DNA of 62,574 nucleotides from positions 1-62,574 of IMG/VR virus record IMGVR_UViG_3300022752_003914; one strand, written 5' to 3'. The stretch's first letter is position 1. Every line of letters starts with the position of its first letter. Positions 23,149 to 32,684 of this stretch are shown here, one piece after another. The notes under the pieces are model-generated. The model was not told where the DNA came from and did no database searches. It worked only from the letters and a program-made list of their open reading frames with translations. The DNA comes from a virus. Position numbers and translations under genes: made by a program.

Positions 23149-24219
23149 ATGTTTAATTTTAATGACTTAAACACAATTCAAATTGAAATAACAAGTAATT
23201 GTCAGGCAAGCTGCCCTATGTGTGCAAGAAACTATAGGGGTAACTTGCCTAATCCCAAACTTAAATTAAATGATTGGACTTTACAAGATTTTAATAAAAT
23301 TTTTAACAATGATGTACTGAATCAAATAAAAACTATAACTTTTTGTGGAAGTTTGGGTGATCCATTAATGAATAATGATCTTTTATCTATGGTAAAATTG
23401 ATTACAAATCAACATATTAATATTCATACAAATGGTAGCATACGTTCAACAAGTTATTGGGCAGAATTAGCAAAAGCTTTACCAAAAAAACATAAAGTTG
23501 TTTTTGGAATAGATGGTTTAACTGATACACATCATCTTTATAGAATAGGAACTAACTTTGAAAAAATTATTAACAATGCCAAATCATTTATAGAAAATGG
23601 TGGAACAGCAGAATGGGTTTATATTGTTTTTAAACATAACGCACACCAAATTGAATTGGCTAAAAAATTAGCTAAGGATATTGGTTTTTCAAGTTTTATT
23701 ACTAAAAATAGTGTAAGATTTACGGATGAAAATTTTAATGTATATGATAAGAATGGTAAAACTTTATATCAATTGGAACCACCAAATGATAATATTTTAA
23801 GTTTTGTTAACAAAGATACCATTCAAAATTTCGACGAATGGTTTAACAATACTGAACCTAGTTGCCAAGTCTTAAAAACAAAAGAAATTTATATTGATTT
23901 TCAAAAAATAATGTACCCATGTTGTTGGATAGCTTCAAGTTTTTATCTATATACCAAACCAAATGATATTTTACATCCATATATATTACGTATAAACAAA
24001 GAATGCGATCAACTTATAAGTGACTTGGGTGGGTACGATTTTTTATCCCTTGATAAAAATACTATAAAAAATATTATAAACTCTAAAGTTTGGCAAACAA
24101 TATATGAAAATAAATGGAAAAATAAAGATTTGCTTATATGTTCAAAAAATTGTGGTGTATCAAAAGTAAGGCAAATAAGTATAACACCAAATCAAATAAT
24201 AAACTATGAAACATTATAA
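23149..24219 (+). CDS. Radical SAM/SPASM-type protein (paralog)
   Basis: 356 aa. The cluster motif C18-x3-C22-x2-C25 (SNCQASCPMC), FCGSLGDP, VFGIDGLTDTHHLY and the C-terminal YPCCWIAS and CSKNCG parallel the protein at 17887-18930 throughout. The first sentence of both proteins even shares NxxQIEIT spacing. Paralogs 5 kb apart in comparable modules point to duplication of whole modules. The next gene starts 2 nt after its stop. Confidence 0.84.
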   Translation: MFNFNDLNTIQIEITSNCQASCPMCARNYRGNLPNPKLKLNDWTLQDFNKIFNNDVLNQIKTITFCGSLGDPLMNNDLLSMVKLITNQHINIHTNGSIRSTSYWAELAKALPKKHKVVFGIDGLTDTHHLYRIGTNFEKIINNAKSFIENGGTAEWVYIVFKHNAHQIELAKKLAKDIGFSSFITKNSVRFTDENFNVYDKNGKTLYQLEPPNDNILSFVNKDTIQNFDEWFNNTEPSCQVLKTKEIYIDFQKIMYPCCWIASSFYLYTKPNDILHPYILRINKECDQLISDLGGYDFLSLDKNTIKNIINSKVWQTIYENKWKNKDLLICSKNCGVSKVRQISITPNQIINYETL

Positions 24220-24221
24220 AA

Positions 24222-25607
24222 ATGATTAATAAGATAAATGAATGGCAAAATAAAATAGGGAAGTTGTCGGGTAGTAAAACTTTTTGTATATTGCCATGGA
24301 TGCATTTCGCTACCAGACCAAACGGCGATATGAGATTATGTTGCAATAGTAATAGCAGCGGAGCAGGCACTGACCATGAAATTGGTTTAGTAAAAAATGA
24401 AAGCGGTAGACCTGCTAATTTTAAAACAGAAACTCCATTGAGTGCATGGAATAATGAGTACATGCGTAGTGTAAGAACTACAATGTTACAAGGAAATATT
24501 CCTGCAAGTTGTAGTAAATGTTATGAAGAGGAATCAAAAGGCGTTGTAAGTAAAAGATTATGGGAAACAGGAGAATGGGTAGAGAGTGGAATTAGTATTA
24601 ACCAACTTGTAAATAAAACAGAAAAAGATGGAACCATACCAAATGAATTAGTTTATCTAGACCTAAGGTTGGGGCATACATGTAATCTTAAATGTATTAT
24701 GTGCAGTCCGCATGATAGTAGTCAATGGGTATCTGATCAAAAAAAACTAATGAAAAAAGTAACCAACTCAAGTGTAATTAAACAAATGACATGGGATAGA
24801 AAAACTTTTGATAATTTTTGGCATGAAAACCCAAAATTTTGGGAAGAAATTTATGAACAAATACCAAATTTAAAGCAAGTATATTTTGCCGGTGGGGAAC
24901 CTCTTATGATAAAGGAACATAAATTATTTTTAGAAGAAATAATAAGAAAAGGTTATCATAATAATATATTAATTAGATATAATACTAATGGACTAAAACT
25001 TGACGAAGATATAATTAATTTATGGAAACAGTTTAAAAAAGTTAAAATTGGATTTAGTATAGATGCTATAGAGAATAGAAATTACTATATACGTTATCCA
25101 AGCGATTGGAATACAATTATAAATAACTTAGAACGCTTAGATAATACACCAAGCAACATACATGTTAGTATTGCAACTGCTATACAAATACTTAACATAA
25201 AACATTTGCCTGATTTAGCAAAGTGGAAAATTAAACAAAATTATAAAAAAATAAACTTTACGAACACAATAGGTGGAATAGAAGCAGGCGGAGGAATAAT
25301 TAATATGCATTTATTATACATTCCTACCTTTTTAAGTATACAAGTTTTACCACAAATTGACAAAATTGATGTAAGTGAAAGATTTAAAGAATTAAAAAGT
25401 TGGTTATATGAAAATTATCGTAAAGATGATGATTATTGGCTTAAAAATCCATATGGTTGGAAACGTTGGAACGCAGTGTTAGAACACATGAATAGCAAAG
25501 ATATGTCTATGGAAATACCTGGATTGCAAGAATATATTAAAGAAATGGATATAATACGCAATATTAATATTAAAAACTATATACCTGAATTAAGTCATCT
25601 GTTTTAA
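24222..25607 (+). CDS. Radical SAM protein with N-terminal SPASM/twitch-like domain
   Basis: 461 aa. The N-terminus carries FCILPWMHF (C22), RLCC (C40, C41) and CSKC (C97, C100), an auxiliary cluster domain that precedes the radical SAM core. The core motif is C154-x3-C158-x2-C161 (HTCNLKCIMC) with YFAGGEPL following. The same architecture is found in the protein at 27267-28532. It ends by overlapping the convergent gene at 25590 by 18 bp. Homologs are typical of marine phages as far as I know, with unknown substrates. Confidence 0.87.
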   Translation: MINKINEWQNKIGKLSGSKTFCILPWMHFATRPNGDMRLCCNSNSSGAGTDHEIGLVKNESGRPANFKTETPLSAWNNEYMRSVRTTMLQGNIPASCSKCYEEESKGVVSKRLWETGEWVESGISINQLVNKTEKDGTIPNELVYLDLRLGHTCNLKCIMCSPHDSSQWVSDQKKLMKKVTNSSVIKQMTWDRKTFDNFWHENPKFWEEIYEQIPNLKQVYFAGGEPLMIKEHKLFLEEIIRKGYHNNILIRYNTNGLKLDEDIINLWKQFKKVKIGFSIDAIENRNYYIRYPSDWNTIINNLERLDNTPSNIHVSIATAIQILNIKHLPDLAKWKIKQNYKKINFTNTIGGIEAGGGIINMHLLYIPTFLSIQVLPQIDKIDVSERFKELKSWLYENYRKDDDYWLKNPYGWKRWNAVLEHMNSKDMSMEIPGLQEYIKEMDIIRNINIKNYIPELSHLF

Positions 25608-26483
25608 AACTTTGGTAAGAGGTATATCTGCTGCACATGTACAAAACTCTCGTGTGCAAATAACACTAGTGTTTGGTATAATAAAAGTGTTTTTATATAT
25701 ATTTCCCAAACACCCGCCCACTCTACAAGTTGCTCTGTAAACACTTCCATCGTGATCTATCATTAGACTCTCTAAACCAGCGTTACATTCAAAGTTTTTA
25801 AATTTATTTTTATGTAATTTAATAATATCATTGGCATGCAAATATTCAACATTATCTATAACACAATTAGGTTTAACAGTGGAATTAGTTTTAAGCACAT
25901 AATCTAAATCTTTTGGTTGATAGCGATTATCATCAAAATCATCATGATCCAAATCAGTCCATCGTATTCTCCTTATATTATAAGGAATTTTTGCTTCCTC
26001 TAAGAGGTTCACTACATTTTTAACTTCTACCATATAATCATGATGTGCCATAATGTTTACTAAAAGACTTGGTTTATGTTTAAATACTTTTATAATTGTT
26101 TGTAAAACCTTATTATAATCATATTCAAAATGTAAACTAAAAACATATTGTGTTACATTTAAACTAATATAATAATCTGGTAATCTAGTCCCATTAGTTG
26201 TTACACTTATAAAATTAACATTATTTTGATTTACATATTCAATAATATCAGAAAAATAAGGATGTACTGTTGGTTCGCCTCCTGTAAAACTTAATCTAAC
26301 TGGTTTAGAAAATTCCTTAAATTTATCTATAGCTAATTTTATAATTTCTAAATCAGTATGCTTACTAAAATTATCATGTATAACTGAAGGACAATAGCTA
26401 CAATCGTAGTTGCATCGTTTACCAAGGTTCCATTCTATTTTAATAAACTTCTCATGTCCCCACACATTTCTTACACTATACAT
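25590..26483 (-). CDS. Radical SAM protein, SPASM-type C-terminus
   Basis: 297 aa. Core motif C24-x3-C28-x2-C31 (GKRCNYDCSYC), then LSFTGGEPT. The C-terminal third has CNAGLESLMIDHDGSVY, CRVGGC and CTREFCTC, giving several further Fe-S ligands as in SPASM proteins. It is the last gene of the minus-strand unit from 31278 and overlaps its upstream neighbour by 13 bp. Substrate unknown. Confidence 0.86.
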   Translation of the reverse strand: MYSVRNVWGHEKFIKIEWNLGKRCNYDCSYCPSVIHDNFSKHTDLEIIKLAIDKFKEFSKPVRLSFTGGEPTVHPYFSDIIEYVNQNNVNFISVTTNGTRLPDYYISLNVTQYVFSLHFEYDYNKVLQTIIKVFKHKPSLLVNIMAHHDYMVEVKNVVNLLEEAKIPYNIRRIRWTDLDHDDFDDNRYQPKDLDYVLKTNSTVKPNCVIDNVEYLHANDIIKLHKNKFKNFECNAGLESLMIDHDGSVYRATCRVGGCLGNIYKNTFIIPNTSVICTREFCTCAADIPLTKVLKQMT

Positions 26484-27274
26484 TTTATCGATTCCACTCT
26501 ATTAAAATTCAAAATATTTTTATTATATTTTGTTATGCACTGTGCAACAGGAATCATTCCTAAACTATAATTTTTAAAATTAAATTTATTTTTTTGTATA
26601 TATCGCTTTAATAAGTAACGTCTAGTTAAATCAACCCAATAATTAGTGCTAGGACCAAATTTTATCATAAAATCTGCGCTATAATGTGTTTGAGGCACTA
26701 TATTTTTGCAAATAACATCATTATCTTTATAAGCATCTAATATAGTTTTACCCACATGGCAATAATTAATATAAACCATGCCTTCAGTCCATTTTGTTGT
26801 AAAATGTTTAAAATCTTCCTTTAGCAATAAATGCCTAGGCCTATCCTTAAAAGTTACTACAATTGTTGGGTGTTTTCCCTTTGTTCGTAATTGTGCTTCT
26901 GCTTGATGTATGTATATATTAAATCGTTCAAGACTTTGTTTTATATTAGAAGGAGCATAATTGTAAAAATTTGTTCCAACTTCAATGTTTCCGCGTAAGT
27001 CTTCGAAAATTTTATGAAGTTCATTGTAATCTTTTTGTGTAGGTTTAATAGGTAATTTTTTAAAAATTATTTTAAAATATGAATTAATAATATCAATTTC
27101 ATTTTGTATTAACAAATCAATATTATTATTTTTAAAGTCAGTAAATCTTAAAGTTTCATATAACCTATAATTATTTAATAATTCTTTATACCAACGATTA
27201 GCTATGTCAGTAGGTAATAACTTAAAAAATAACTCATACCTGCTGTTATTATTAGCTAGGACAACCTTAAACAT
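26471..27274 (-). CDS. Hypothetical protein between two radical SAM genes
   Basis: 267 aa with no motif I recognise. Features: an N-terminal helical half with KELLNNYRLYETLRF, then a beta-rich half with IVVTFKDRPRHLLL, EGMVYINYCHVGKTI and HYSADFMIKFGP. It overlaps radical SAM genes on both sides (13 and 8 bp), so it is translated with them and may be their substrate carrier or partner. No signal peptide or transmembrane segment is evident. Confidence 0.7.
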   Translation of the reverse strand: MFKVVLANNNSRYELFFKLLPTDIANRWYKELLNNYRLYETLRFTDFKNNNIDLLIQNEIDIINSYFKIIFKKLPIKPTQKDYNELHKIFEDLRGNIEVGTNFYNYAPSNIKQSLERFNIYIHQAEAQLRTKGKHPTIVVTFKDRPRHLLLKEDFKHFTTKWTEGMVYINYCHVGKTILDAYKDNDVICKNIVPQTHYSADFMIKFGPSTNYWVDLTRRYLLKRYIQKNKFNFKNYSLGMIPVAQCITKYNKNILNFNRVESIKCIV

Positions 27275-28532
27275 AATTTTTTAGTATAGGCCATATAGAG
27301 AAAATATCTTGTTTTCTACTTTTATCCAATTTGATATTAAAATTTATAAAAGTTTGAAATAAATTAAATTGATCTGTTGCACTAAGATAATTAATATTAT
27401 CTTGAATTTGTTGTAAGGTAATTGATTTTAGTATAGGAAATTTTTTAATATTACTGTAATTGTCTAATTTATTGCTTATGTGTTGTAAATCTTTTATTAT
27501 ATTTTCTTTTAGGTCCATTGGCAAAACCTGAGCGGATAAAAAATTCGGATAGCTTACTCTATGACTATAAAATGCAATGTTCATCTTGTTTATAAAGTAA
27601 TCAATACAATCAGCAATTTGTAGCATATTACCTGCCTGTGCAGTAAACGCCCCAACAATCCTACTAATATTAGGTAAAGTTTGTATTTCTTTTATATTAT
27701 TTTCAACCTGTATGAAATCACTATTGGTACGAATATAATTATATACCTGATGTAACCCGTCTATACTTACGTTTACTGCAATACTTTTAAAGTATGGCCA
27801 ATAATCATGTATTGTTCTATTTTTACTAATTCCTAATGTAGTTCCATTTGTTGCATATTTTAGTTCTATTTGATTTCCATAGGGTTTTAACATATCAAGT
27901 ATTTTGTAATGTTGAGGATCCATTAATGGTTCGCCTCCAGCAAACTCAACTCTACGAAAGTGCGGTAATAATTTTTCAAAACTATTCCACCAATTATCTG
28001 TGTTTTCAAATGGGCATATATATCTACTAGTTTTTAGTCCTAATTCGTTAATTACAGGGACTAGGTAATTATTTTCCTTACTGTAAAATTCTTCAATTTT
28101 ATCCCAATCATTCCAAGAAGTACTATCCAATGGATGACACATCCTGCATTTTAAATTACATAAATTATTAAGTTTAATTTCCATTGTGGGAAAGGTAAAT
28201 GGCATTGAATAATCATCTGCTAATTGATTTAATGCATTTGGATAAAGTTTGATTCTTGATTCAGGAATAATTCCATTTATATGCCTCTGTCTTAAACTTT
28301 CCACTCCCTGATCTTCAAGATCAAAACAAGGTTTACAAACATTGGGACGTATATTATTTAAAACTTGTTTACGTACAAGTTTTATATTATTATTATTCCA
28401 AATTTCTTCTAAAGACTCTTTTTCAATGTGCCCAATTGGCAATGATCTACAACATACTTTAACTGATCCATCTTCTCTAGTAGCTAGTCCAGTGAAAGGG
28501 TGCATACAAAATGTTTTGCTAATAGATTTCAT
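27267..28532 (-). CDS. Radical SAM protein with N-terminal SPASM/twitch-like domain (paralog)
   Basis: 421 aa. Auxiliary cysteines C9 (FCMHPF), C27/C28 (KVCC) and C66/C69 (CKPC) precede the core C125-x3-C129-x2-C132 (NLCNLKCRMC), and VEFAGGEPL follows. Layout equals that of the protein at 24222-25607. It overlaps the B12-type gene upstream by 4 bp and the unknown gene downstream by 8 bp. Confidence 0.88.
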   Translation of the reverse strand: MKSISKTFCMHPFTGLATREDGSVKVCCRSLPIGHIEKESLEEIWNNNNIKLVRKQVLNNIRPNVCKPCFDLEDQGVESLRQRHINGIIPESRIKLYPNALNQLADDYSMPFTFPTMEIKLNNLCNLKCRMCHPLDSTSWNDWDKIEEFYSKENNYLVPVINELGLKTSRYICPFENTDNWWNSFEKLLPHFRRVEFAGGEPLMDPQHYKILDMLKPYGNQIELKYATNGTTLGISKNRTIHDYWPYFKSIAVNVSIDGLHQVYNYIRTNSDFIQVENNIKEIQTLPNISRIVGAFTAQAGNMLQIADCIDYFINKMNIAFYSHRVSYPNFLSAQVLPMDLKENIIKDLQHISNKLDNYSNIKKFPILKSITLQQIQDNINYLSATDQFNLFQTFINFNIKLDKSRKQDIFSIWPILKNYV

Positions 28533-29995
28533 ATACCCAATTTTTTTTGAACGTAATCTCTTTTAATTGTTTTTCCTTTTTTATTTATTTTTAATTCTGA
28601 TTCAAGATTATATAACAGAGCATTTTGCATATTATCAACTAATGGAAATAATGAAAATAGGAGCCAGCTATCGGGTAAATCATACCCATTTACATTTAGC
28701 TTTAAATTAGCTAATCTTACTGCATCATTAAAATTCATATCAGGATTTTCCCAAATTATATACTGCCCTGCAAAAAAACTATTACCTGGATTGTAATAAT
28801 CACGATTTTCAATACTTAATATTTTATAATTATACTTTTCTAAATTCTCATCAATTTTTGATTTTTTACCATTGATAGTGATTGTGAAAGGAAAAATAAT
28901 TGTTGCATTATCCTCCCAATTATTTTTTAGCCACTGTTGGGCTTCTGTAATTGTTTGAATAGTTTCTTTTGGTAATCCATATATTAAACTTACTGTTCCT
29001 CTATATAAACCTAAATGTTTATAAAAGTATTCCTTTGTTGTTAATAACCCTTGCTTAATTTTATCTGGATGTAATCCTTTACCTATTATTTTGCCTGTTT
29101 CATGATTAAAGGTTTCTATACCATAATAATGTCCCCATACTCTGGCATTTACTAACATTTCTAATTGTTGTTGTCTTAAAAATAAAATATCTCCTCTTAT
29201 AAATGCACTAAAATTTGGTTCAAAACTTAATCTGTTAACAATATTACCTATATTAATAAGTTTTTCATCTCTATCATTAAGTGTTTCATCAGCTACTTGA
29301 TAATTAGTTACACCGTATAAATCATAATTTCTTCGCAAATCATTTTCTAAAATTGTTAAATCTACTGTGGTATCTTCTTTTACTCCCAACACAGGAAAGT
29401 TACAAAAAGCACAGGCAAATTTGCATCCTCTACTAAATTCAAGCGTTAATGTTTCGTTTGGAAAAATAAAATCATTTGGTTGATATTCAATTGATAAATC
29501 TTTAATTGGCCATGCTTGATAAAATGCATTAGCATCAATTATCCAACTATTTTTCCATGGAATTCCTTTTGGTTTTTTTCCGTTACTATATAAGTATTTA
29601 AGTAATTCTAATATAGCTACTTCACCGAAACCTTTTATGATGTAATCAACATCATTATAAATTTGTAACTCTAAATTTGGATTTTGTCCACCCGCAATTA
29701 TTTTAATGTGTTTAAAATATTTTCTGACATGGCTTAATATTTCTATTAATTTTTTATGAGTGTTTTCGCTAGCATAATTTAACCAAGTTATACTGAATCC
29801 TATCCATTCGATTCTTTCTTGTTTATTACGCTTATCAATAAGTTGCATTAATTCAAGTAGGTCCCAAATATAAAAGAAATCTATTACTTCAACATTCCAA
29901 CCATATGGTCTTAAATATGTTGATATTCTATATGCTCCGCCCACTCTCTCTAGTCCATGTGAGTTTTCATACCCAGTAAAAATTAAGGCATTCAT
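28529..29995 (-). CDS. B12-binding-type radical SAM protein
   Basis: 488 aa. The N-terminal part has WIGFSITWLNYASENT and HIKIIAGGQNP, the Rossmann-like shape of the cobalamin-binding domain, and IIKGFGEVAILELL. The cluster is C191-x3-C195-x2-C198 (SRGCKFACAFC). YGIETFNHETGKIIGKGL and SLIYGLPKET match the MiaB/B12-rSAM core further on. Similar in architecture to the protein at 13583-15406. No clear DxHxxG ligand, so cobalamin use is uncertain. Overlaps both neighbours by 4 bp. Confidence 0.82.
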   Translation of the reverse strand: MNALIFTGYENSHGLERVGGAYRISTYLRPYGWNVEVIDFFYIWDLLELMQLIDKRNKQERIEWIGFSITWLNYASENTHKKLIEILSHVRKYFKHIKIIAGGQNPNLELQIYNDVDYIIKGFGEVAILELLKYLYSNGKKPKGIPWKNSWIIDANAFYQAWPIKDLSIEYQPNDFIFPNETLTLEFSRGCKFACAFCNFPVLGVKEDTTVDLTILENDLRRNYDLYGVTNYQVADETLNDRDEKLINIGNIVNRLSFEPNFSAFIRGDILFLRQQQLEMLVNARVWGHYYGIETFNHETGKIIGKGLHPDKIKQGLLTTKEYFYKHLGLYRGTVSLIYGLPKETIQTITEAQQWLKNNWEDNATIIFPFTITINGKKSKIDENLEKYNYKILSIENRDYYNPGNSFFAGQYIIWENPDMNFNDAVRLANLKLNVNGYDLPDSWLLFSLFPLVDNMQNALLYNLESELKINKKGKTIKRDYVQKKLGI

Positions 29996-31278
29996 TTAAA
30001 TTTATTATATGGGATATGATTAAAATTATGTTCTAACACAACTTGCATTTTTTCTAGCAACTTCCTGCATTTATCAATAGTAAAAGTTTCAATACTATTT
30101 AACAAATCAAAAATAGCAAATAATCTTTCTTTATGATCTTCTAAATTATCGTAGGTTTCGTCAAAAAAGTTATTAAATGTTTTATAACCCTGATCACGTA
30201 TAAATTCAAGCGAATGAGGAGGACCAAGTATTATAAAGGGTCGACAGGCTAACATAGTTTGCCTTACTCTTTCATCTGATATACTAAATGGACTTACAAA
30301 TCTTGTTTGAGCTACTACATGGCAAAAAGAATTTTGCATATACTCTAAAGGTAATAAATTTTTAAAAGAACAAGGTGATATATTTAATAATGACTTATCT
30401 TCATCTAAAGTAATTGGAAAGATTTTTTCAATAATTTTTAAATTTTCAAAAATATGAGTATAATTTGATGTACATTCCTCCAAATCAAACCATAAATATT
30501 TTTTCAAATTTTCAATTGTTGGTATCTCACCCAAACTAAGAAAAGACAAGTAAGCACTCTTTTTTAGTAAATGCGCTGTTAATAAATGTCTCTCAGGCAT
30601 ATATCTCCTTGTAGGACTATAAAAATGCTTTATAATATGTTGACTATTTAAACTGAAAGGAGTATATTCAAAATCCAATGACATAACATAATCACTCCAA
30701 ATATTGTGATTGGAAATTTTAAAATTTGGATAGAATTTTTGCAAAAACTTATCTGCATTCTTTTCGTATGTTTTTATAGTGACATTGGTTAATTTGTTAT
30801 TATCTACAAATACTTTAATGCTTTCAAATTCTGCTGAAAACATATTTTCATAATTAATTTTGCTCCTTGACCCATATACAATATTTCTTAATTCATTTAA
30901 TTCATTATCAGACAAATTTTCATAATTACATACCATAATTGGTTTTTTTTCATAATAACTTATTACCAATACTTCTTGTAGATAAATCGTCAAACCTACA
31001 TTATTGAAATGTTGCACATGTAAATCATCGTAAAGTAATTTTTCTAAATTTGGCAATGTTCCGAAACCGGTTATAATTAAATATGGGTCATTAATTTTTT
31101 CAAAAGCTGTGTTTTTGTAATGATCCTCATGAAAATCAAAAAAATTATATTCAATAGTGTCGGAACTGCTGTAAATAATTTTAGATCCTAATGTAATTAC
31201 CCGAGGCTTATTTATTTGAGAGTTTTCATAAATGGTATGTAAAAATTTACCTTGGTCTAAATTACGAAGTTTTTTCAT
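29992..31278 (-). CDS. Exostosin-like glycosyltransferase domain protein
   Basis: 428 aa from the ATG at 31278 (a TTG two codons earlier is possible). The C-terminal segment FSISDERVRQTMLACRPFIILGPP and LEFIRDQGYKTF, then DETYD, matches the nucleotide-sugar-binding half of exostosin-like glycosyltransferases seen in marine phages. The N-terminal 200 residues are unlike anything I recognise. A similar C-terminal block occurs at 37369-38502. It is the first gene of a five-gene unit otherwise made mainly of radical SAM genes. Confidence 0.62.
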   Translation of the reverse strand: MKKLRNLDQGKFLHTIYENSQINKPRVITLGSKIIYSSSDTIEYNFFDFHEDHYKNTAFEKINDPYLIITGFGTLPNLEKLLYDDLHVQHFNNVGLTIYLQEVLVISYYEKKPIMVCNYENLSDNELNELRNIVYGSRSKINYENMFSAEFESIKVFVDNNKLTNVTIKTYEKNADKFLQKFYPNFKISNHNIWSDYVMSLDFEYTPFSLNSQHIIKHFYSPTRRYMPERHLLTAHLLKKSAYLSFLSLGEIPTIENLKKYLWFDLEECTSNYTHIFENLKIIEKIFPITLDEDKSLLNISPCSFKNLLPLEYMQNSFCHVVAQTRFVSPFSISDERVRQTMLACRPFIILGPPHSLEFIRDQGYKTFNNFFDETYDNLEDHKERLFAIFDLLNSIETFTIDKCRKLLEKMQVVLEHNFNHIPYNKFK

Positions 31279-31306
31279 GTACAATTATTTACTAAAACAA
31301 TAATAT

Positions 31307-31314
31307 TATAAATA
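31307..31314 (+). promoter_or_regulatory. T4-late-like box TATAAATA
   Basis: A perfect box, 4 nt before the ATG at 31319, identical in spacing to the box at 11072. No Shine-Dalgarno sequence lies between them. Confidence 0.7.
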
Positions 31315-31318
31315 TATT

Positions 31319-32011
31319 ATGGAATTTGAATACTATTACAATAATGTGCCAAATTTAGGAAAAGTTAGAAATAATTTGGTTTATACAAGTTTAATAAACA
31401 GAGAAAAAACTATATTTTTAAAATGGTTTCACAACGATACAGAATACCATAAAGGACGAAACCAAGTTATAGATCCCTCTCTGATGCGTAAAAAATTTGA
31501 TCGTGAGGTATATTTTTTAAGAAAATTAGAGAAAATTAATTCAAATTTAATTCCAAAAATTATAAAAATAGATGATTTACAACAGAAAATTTATTTTGAA
31601 ATTCAAGGAGACGATTTTTGGGAAAAAGCCAATTGTCAGGAAACAAACTATAATAAAATAGTTCCTGATTGGCAGGATCAAATGCTTCATATATTACAAC
31701 TTTATAGAGACTTAGGATGGTATAAATTTAGTCTGCACCCTAGCAGTTATTTTATAGTTAATGATAAATTAAAGAGCATAAATTATTTTTTTACATATGA
31801 ATCTAATGAACCTATTGTTACTTTGGAGGAGCACAGAAGTCACATTAGTTTAGAAAGACAAGAAAAAATGAAAGATATTATGGCAGCACTTAATATAAAA
31901 TGGGAAGATAAAATATGTTATAAAAAACTACAAATATTATGTTTTGAATCATTCCGCTCTAATTATCCAAATGATTTTATAAATTCCGCTATAAAAATTT
32001 ATGCTAACTAA
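31319..32011 (+). CDS. Kinase-fold protein, probably degenerate
   Basis: 230 aa. TIFLKWFHN resembles the lysine strand, KFDREVYFLRKL the alpha-C helix with its glutamate, and HPSSYFIVNDKLKSINYFF the catalytic loop plus the strand that normally ends in DFG or D. The position of the catalytic HxD is occupied by HPS and no metal-binding D is clear. I infer a kinase-like fold, perhaps an inactive or strongly diverged sugar/lipid kinase. It begins a three-gene unit with two 2OG-type genes and overlaps the next by 11 bp. Confidence 0.5.
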   Translation: MEFEYYYNNVPNLGKVRNNLVYTSLINREKTIFLKWFHNDTEYHKGRNQVIDPSLMRKKFDREVYFLRKLEKINSNLIPKIIKIDDLQQKIYFEIQGDDFWEKANCQETNYNKIVPDWQDQMLHILQLYRDLGWYKFSLHPSSYFIVNDKLKSINYFFTYESNEPIVTLEEHRSHISLERQEKMKDIMAALNIKWEDKICYKKLQILCFESFRSNYPNDFINSAIKIYAN

Positions 32012-32684
32012 AACAAATTTATATTATAACGTAAATGATTTAATTCCATTGTTAAATAATATAAAATGGGATGAAAAAAATAGATGCCAATTAAATTCTC
32101 CTATAGGTAATTGGCTATATGATCCATATATAATGAAGGATTTATGGAAAAATACAGGATTTGAAGAACTTTTAAATATGTTATCAAACACCTACCCTAT
32201 TGGTGAGGCAAGACTTATTAAATTACAACCTGGAACCTGTTATCGTTCACATACGGATGTTGATGACAGATTACATATTAATATAATAGGAAATGACCAA
32301 AGTTACTTAATAGACCTCGACACACAGACTTTATATAAAACAATTAGTGATAATTTTGTTTATTATATGGACGCAAGTCATAAACACGTTGCTGCAAATT
32401 TTGGATCCTTTGATAGAATTCAGTTAGTAGTAAGGGTAAGGTTAATTAAAAACACAAATATTAACTTTAAACTTAAAAAAATAAAATTTGTTAAAGTTTA
32501 TGACAAATTTAGATATGATTTTGACAATGAAATTTCTCCTATAATATCACATAAAATTAAACAGAAAGAAATTGGTTTTTTTGATTTTGTAAATGGAGAA
32601 ATTTTAATAGAATGTGAACAACATACTTTAAATGATATAATAGATAAACTTAAATTAATTAACAAGGATTATGTTATTTTATGA
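32001..32684 (+). CDS. 2OG-Fe(II) oxygenase-like (Asp/Asn hydroxylase type)
   Basis: 227 aa. Catalytic pattern: LQPGTCYRSHTDVDDRLHINI (HxD), YYMDASHKHVAANFG (distal His) and DRIQLVVRVRL (Arg). The C-terminal 70 residues after that form a basic extension not seen in the shorter paralogs. Translation is linked to neighbours on both sides by overlaps of 11 and 4 bp. Substrate unknown. Confidence 0.78.
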   Translation: MLTKTNLYYNVNDLIPLLNNIKWDEKNRCQLNSPIGNWLYDPYIMKDLWKNTGFEELLNMLSNTYPIGEARLIKLQPGTCYRSHTDVDDRLHINIIGNDQSYLIDLDTQTLYKTISDNFVYYMDASHKHVAANFGSFDRIQLVVRVRLIKNTNINFKLKKIKFVKVYDKFRYDFDNEISPIISHKIKQKEIGFFDFVNGEILIECEQHTLNDIIDKLKLINKDYVIL

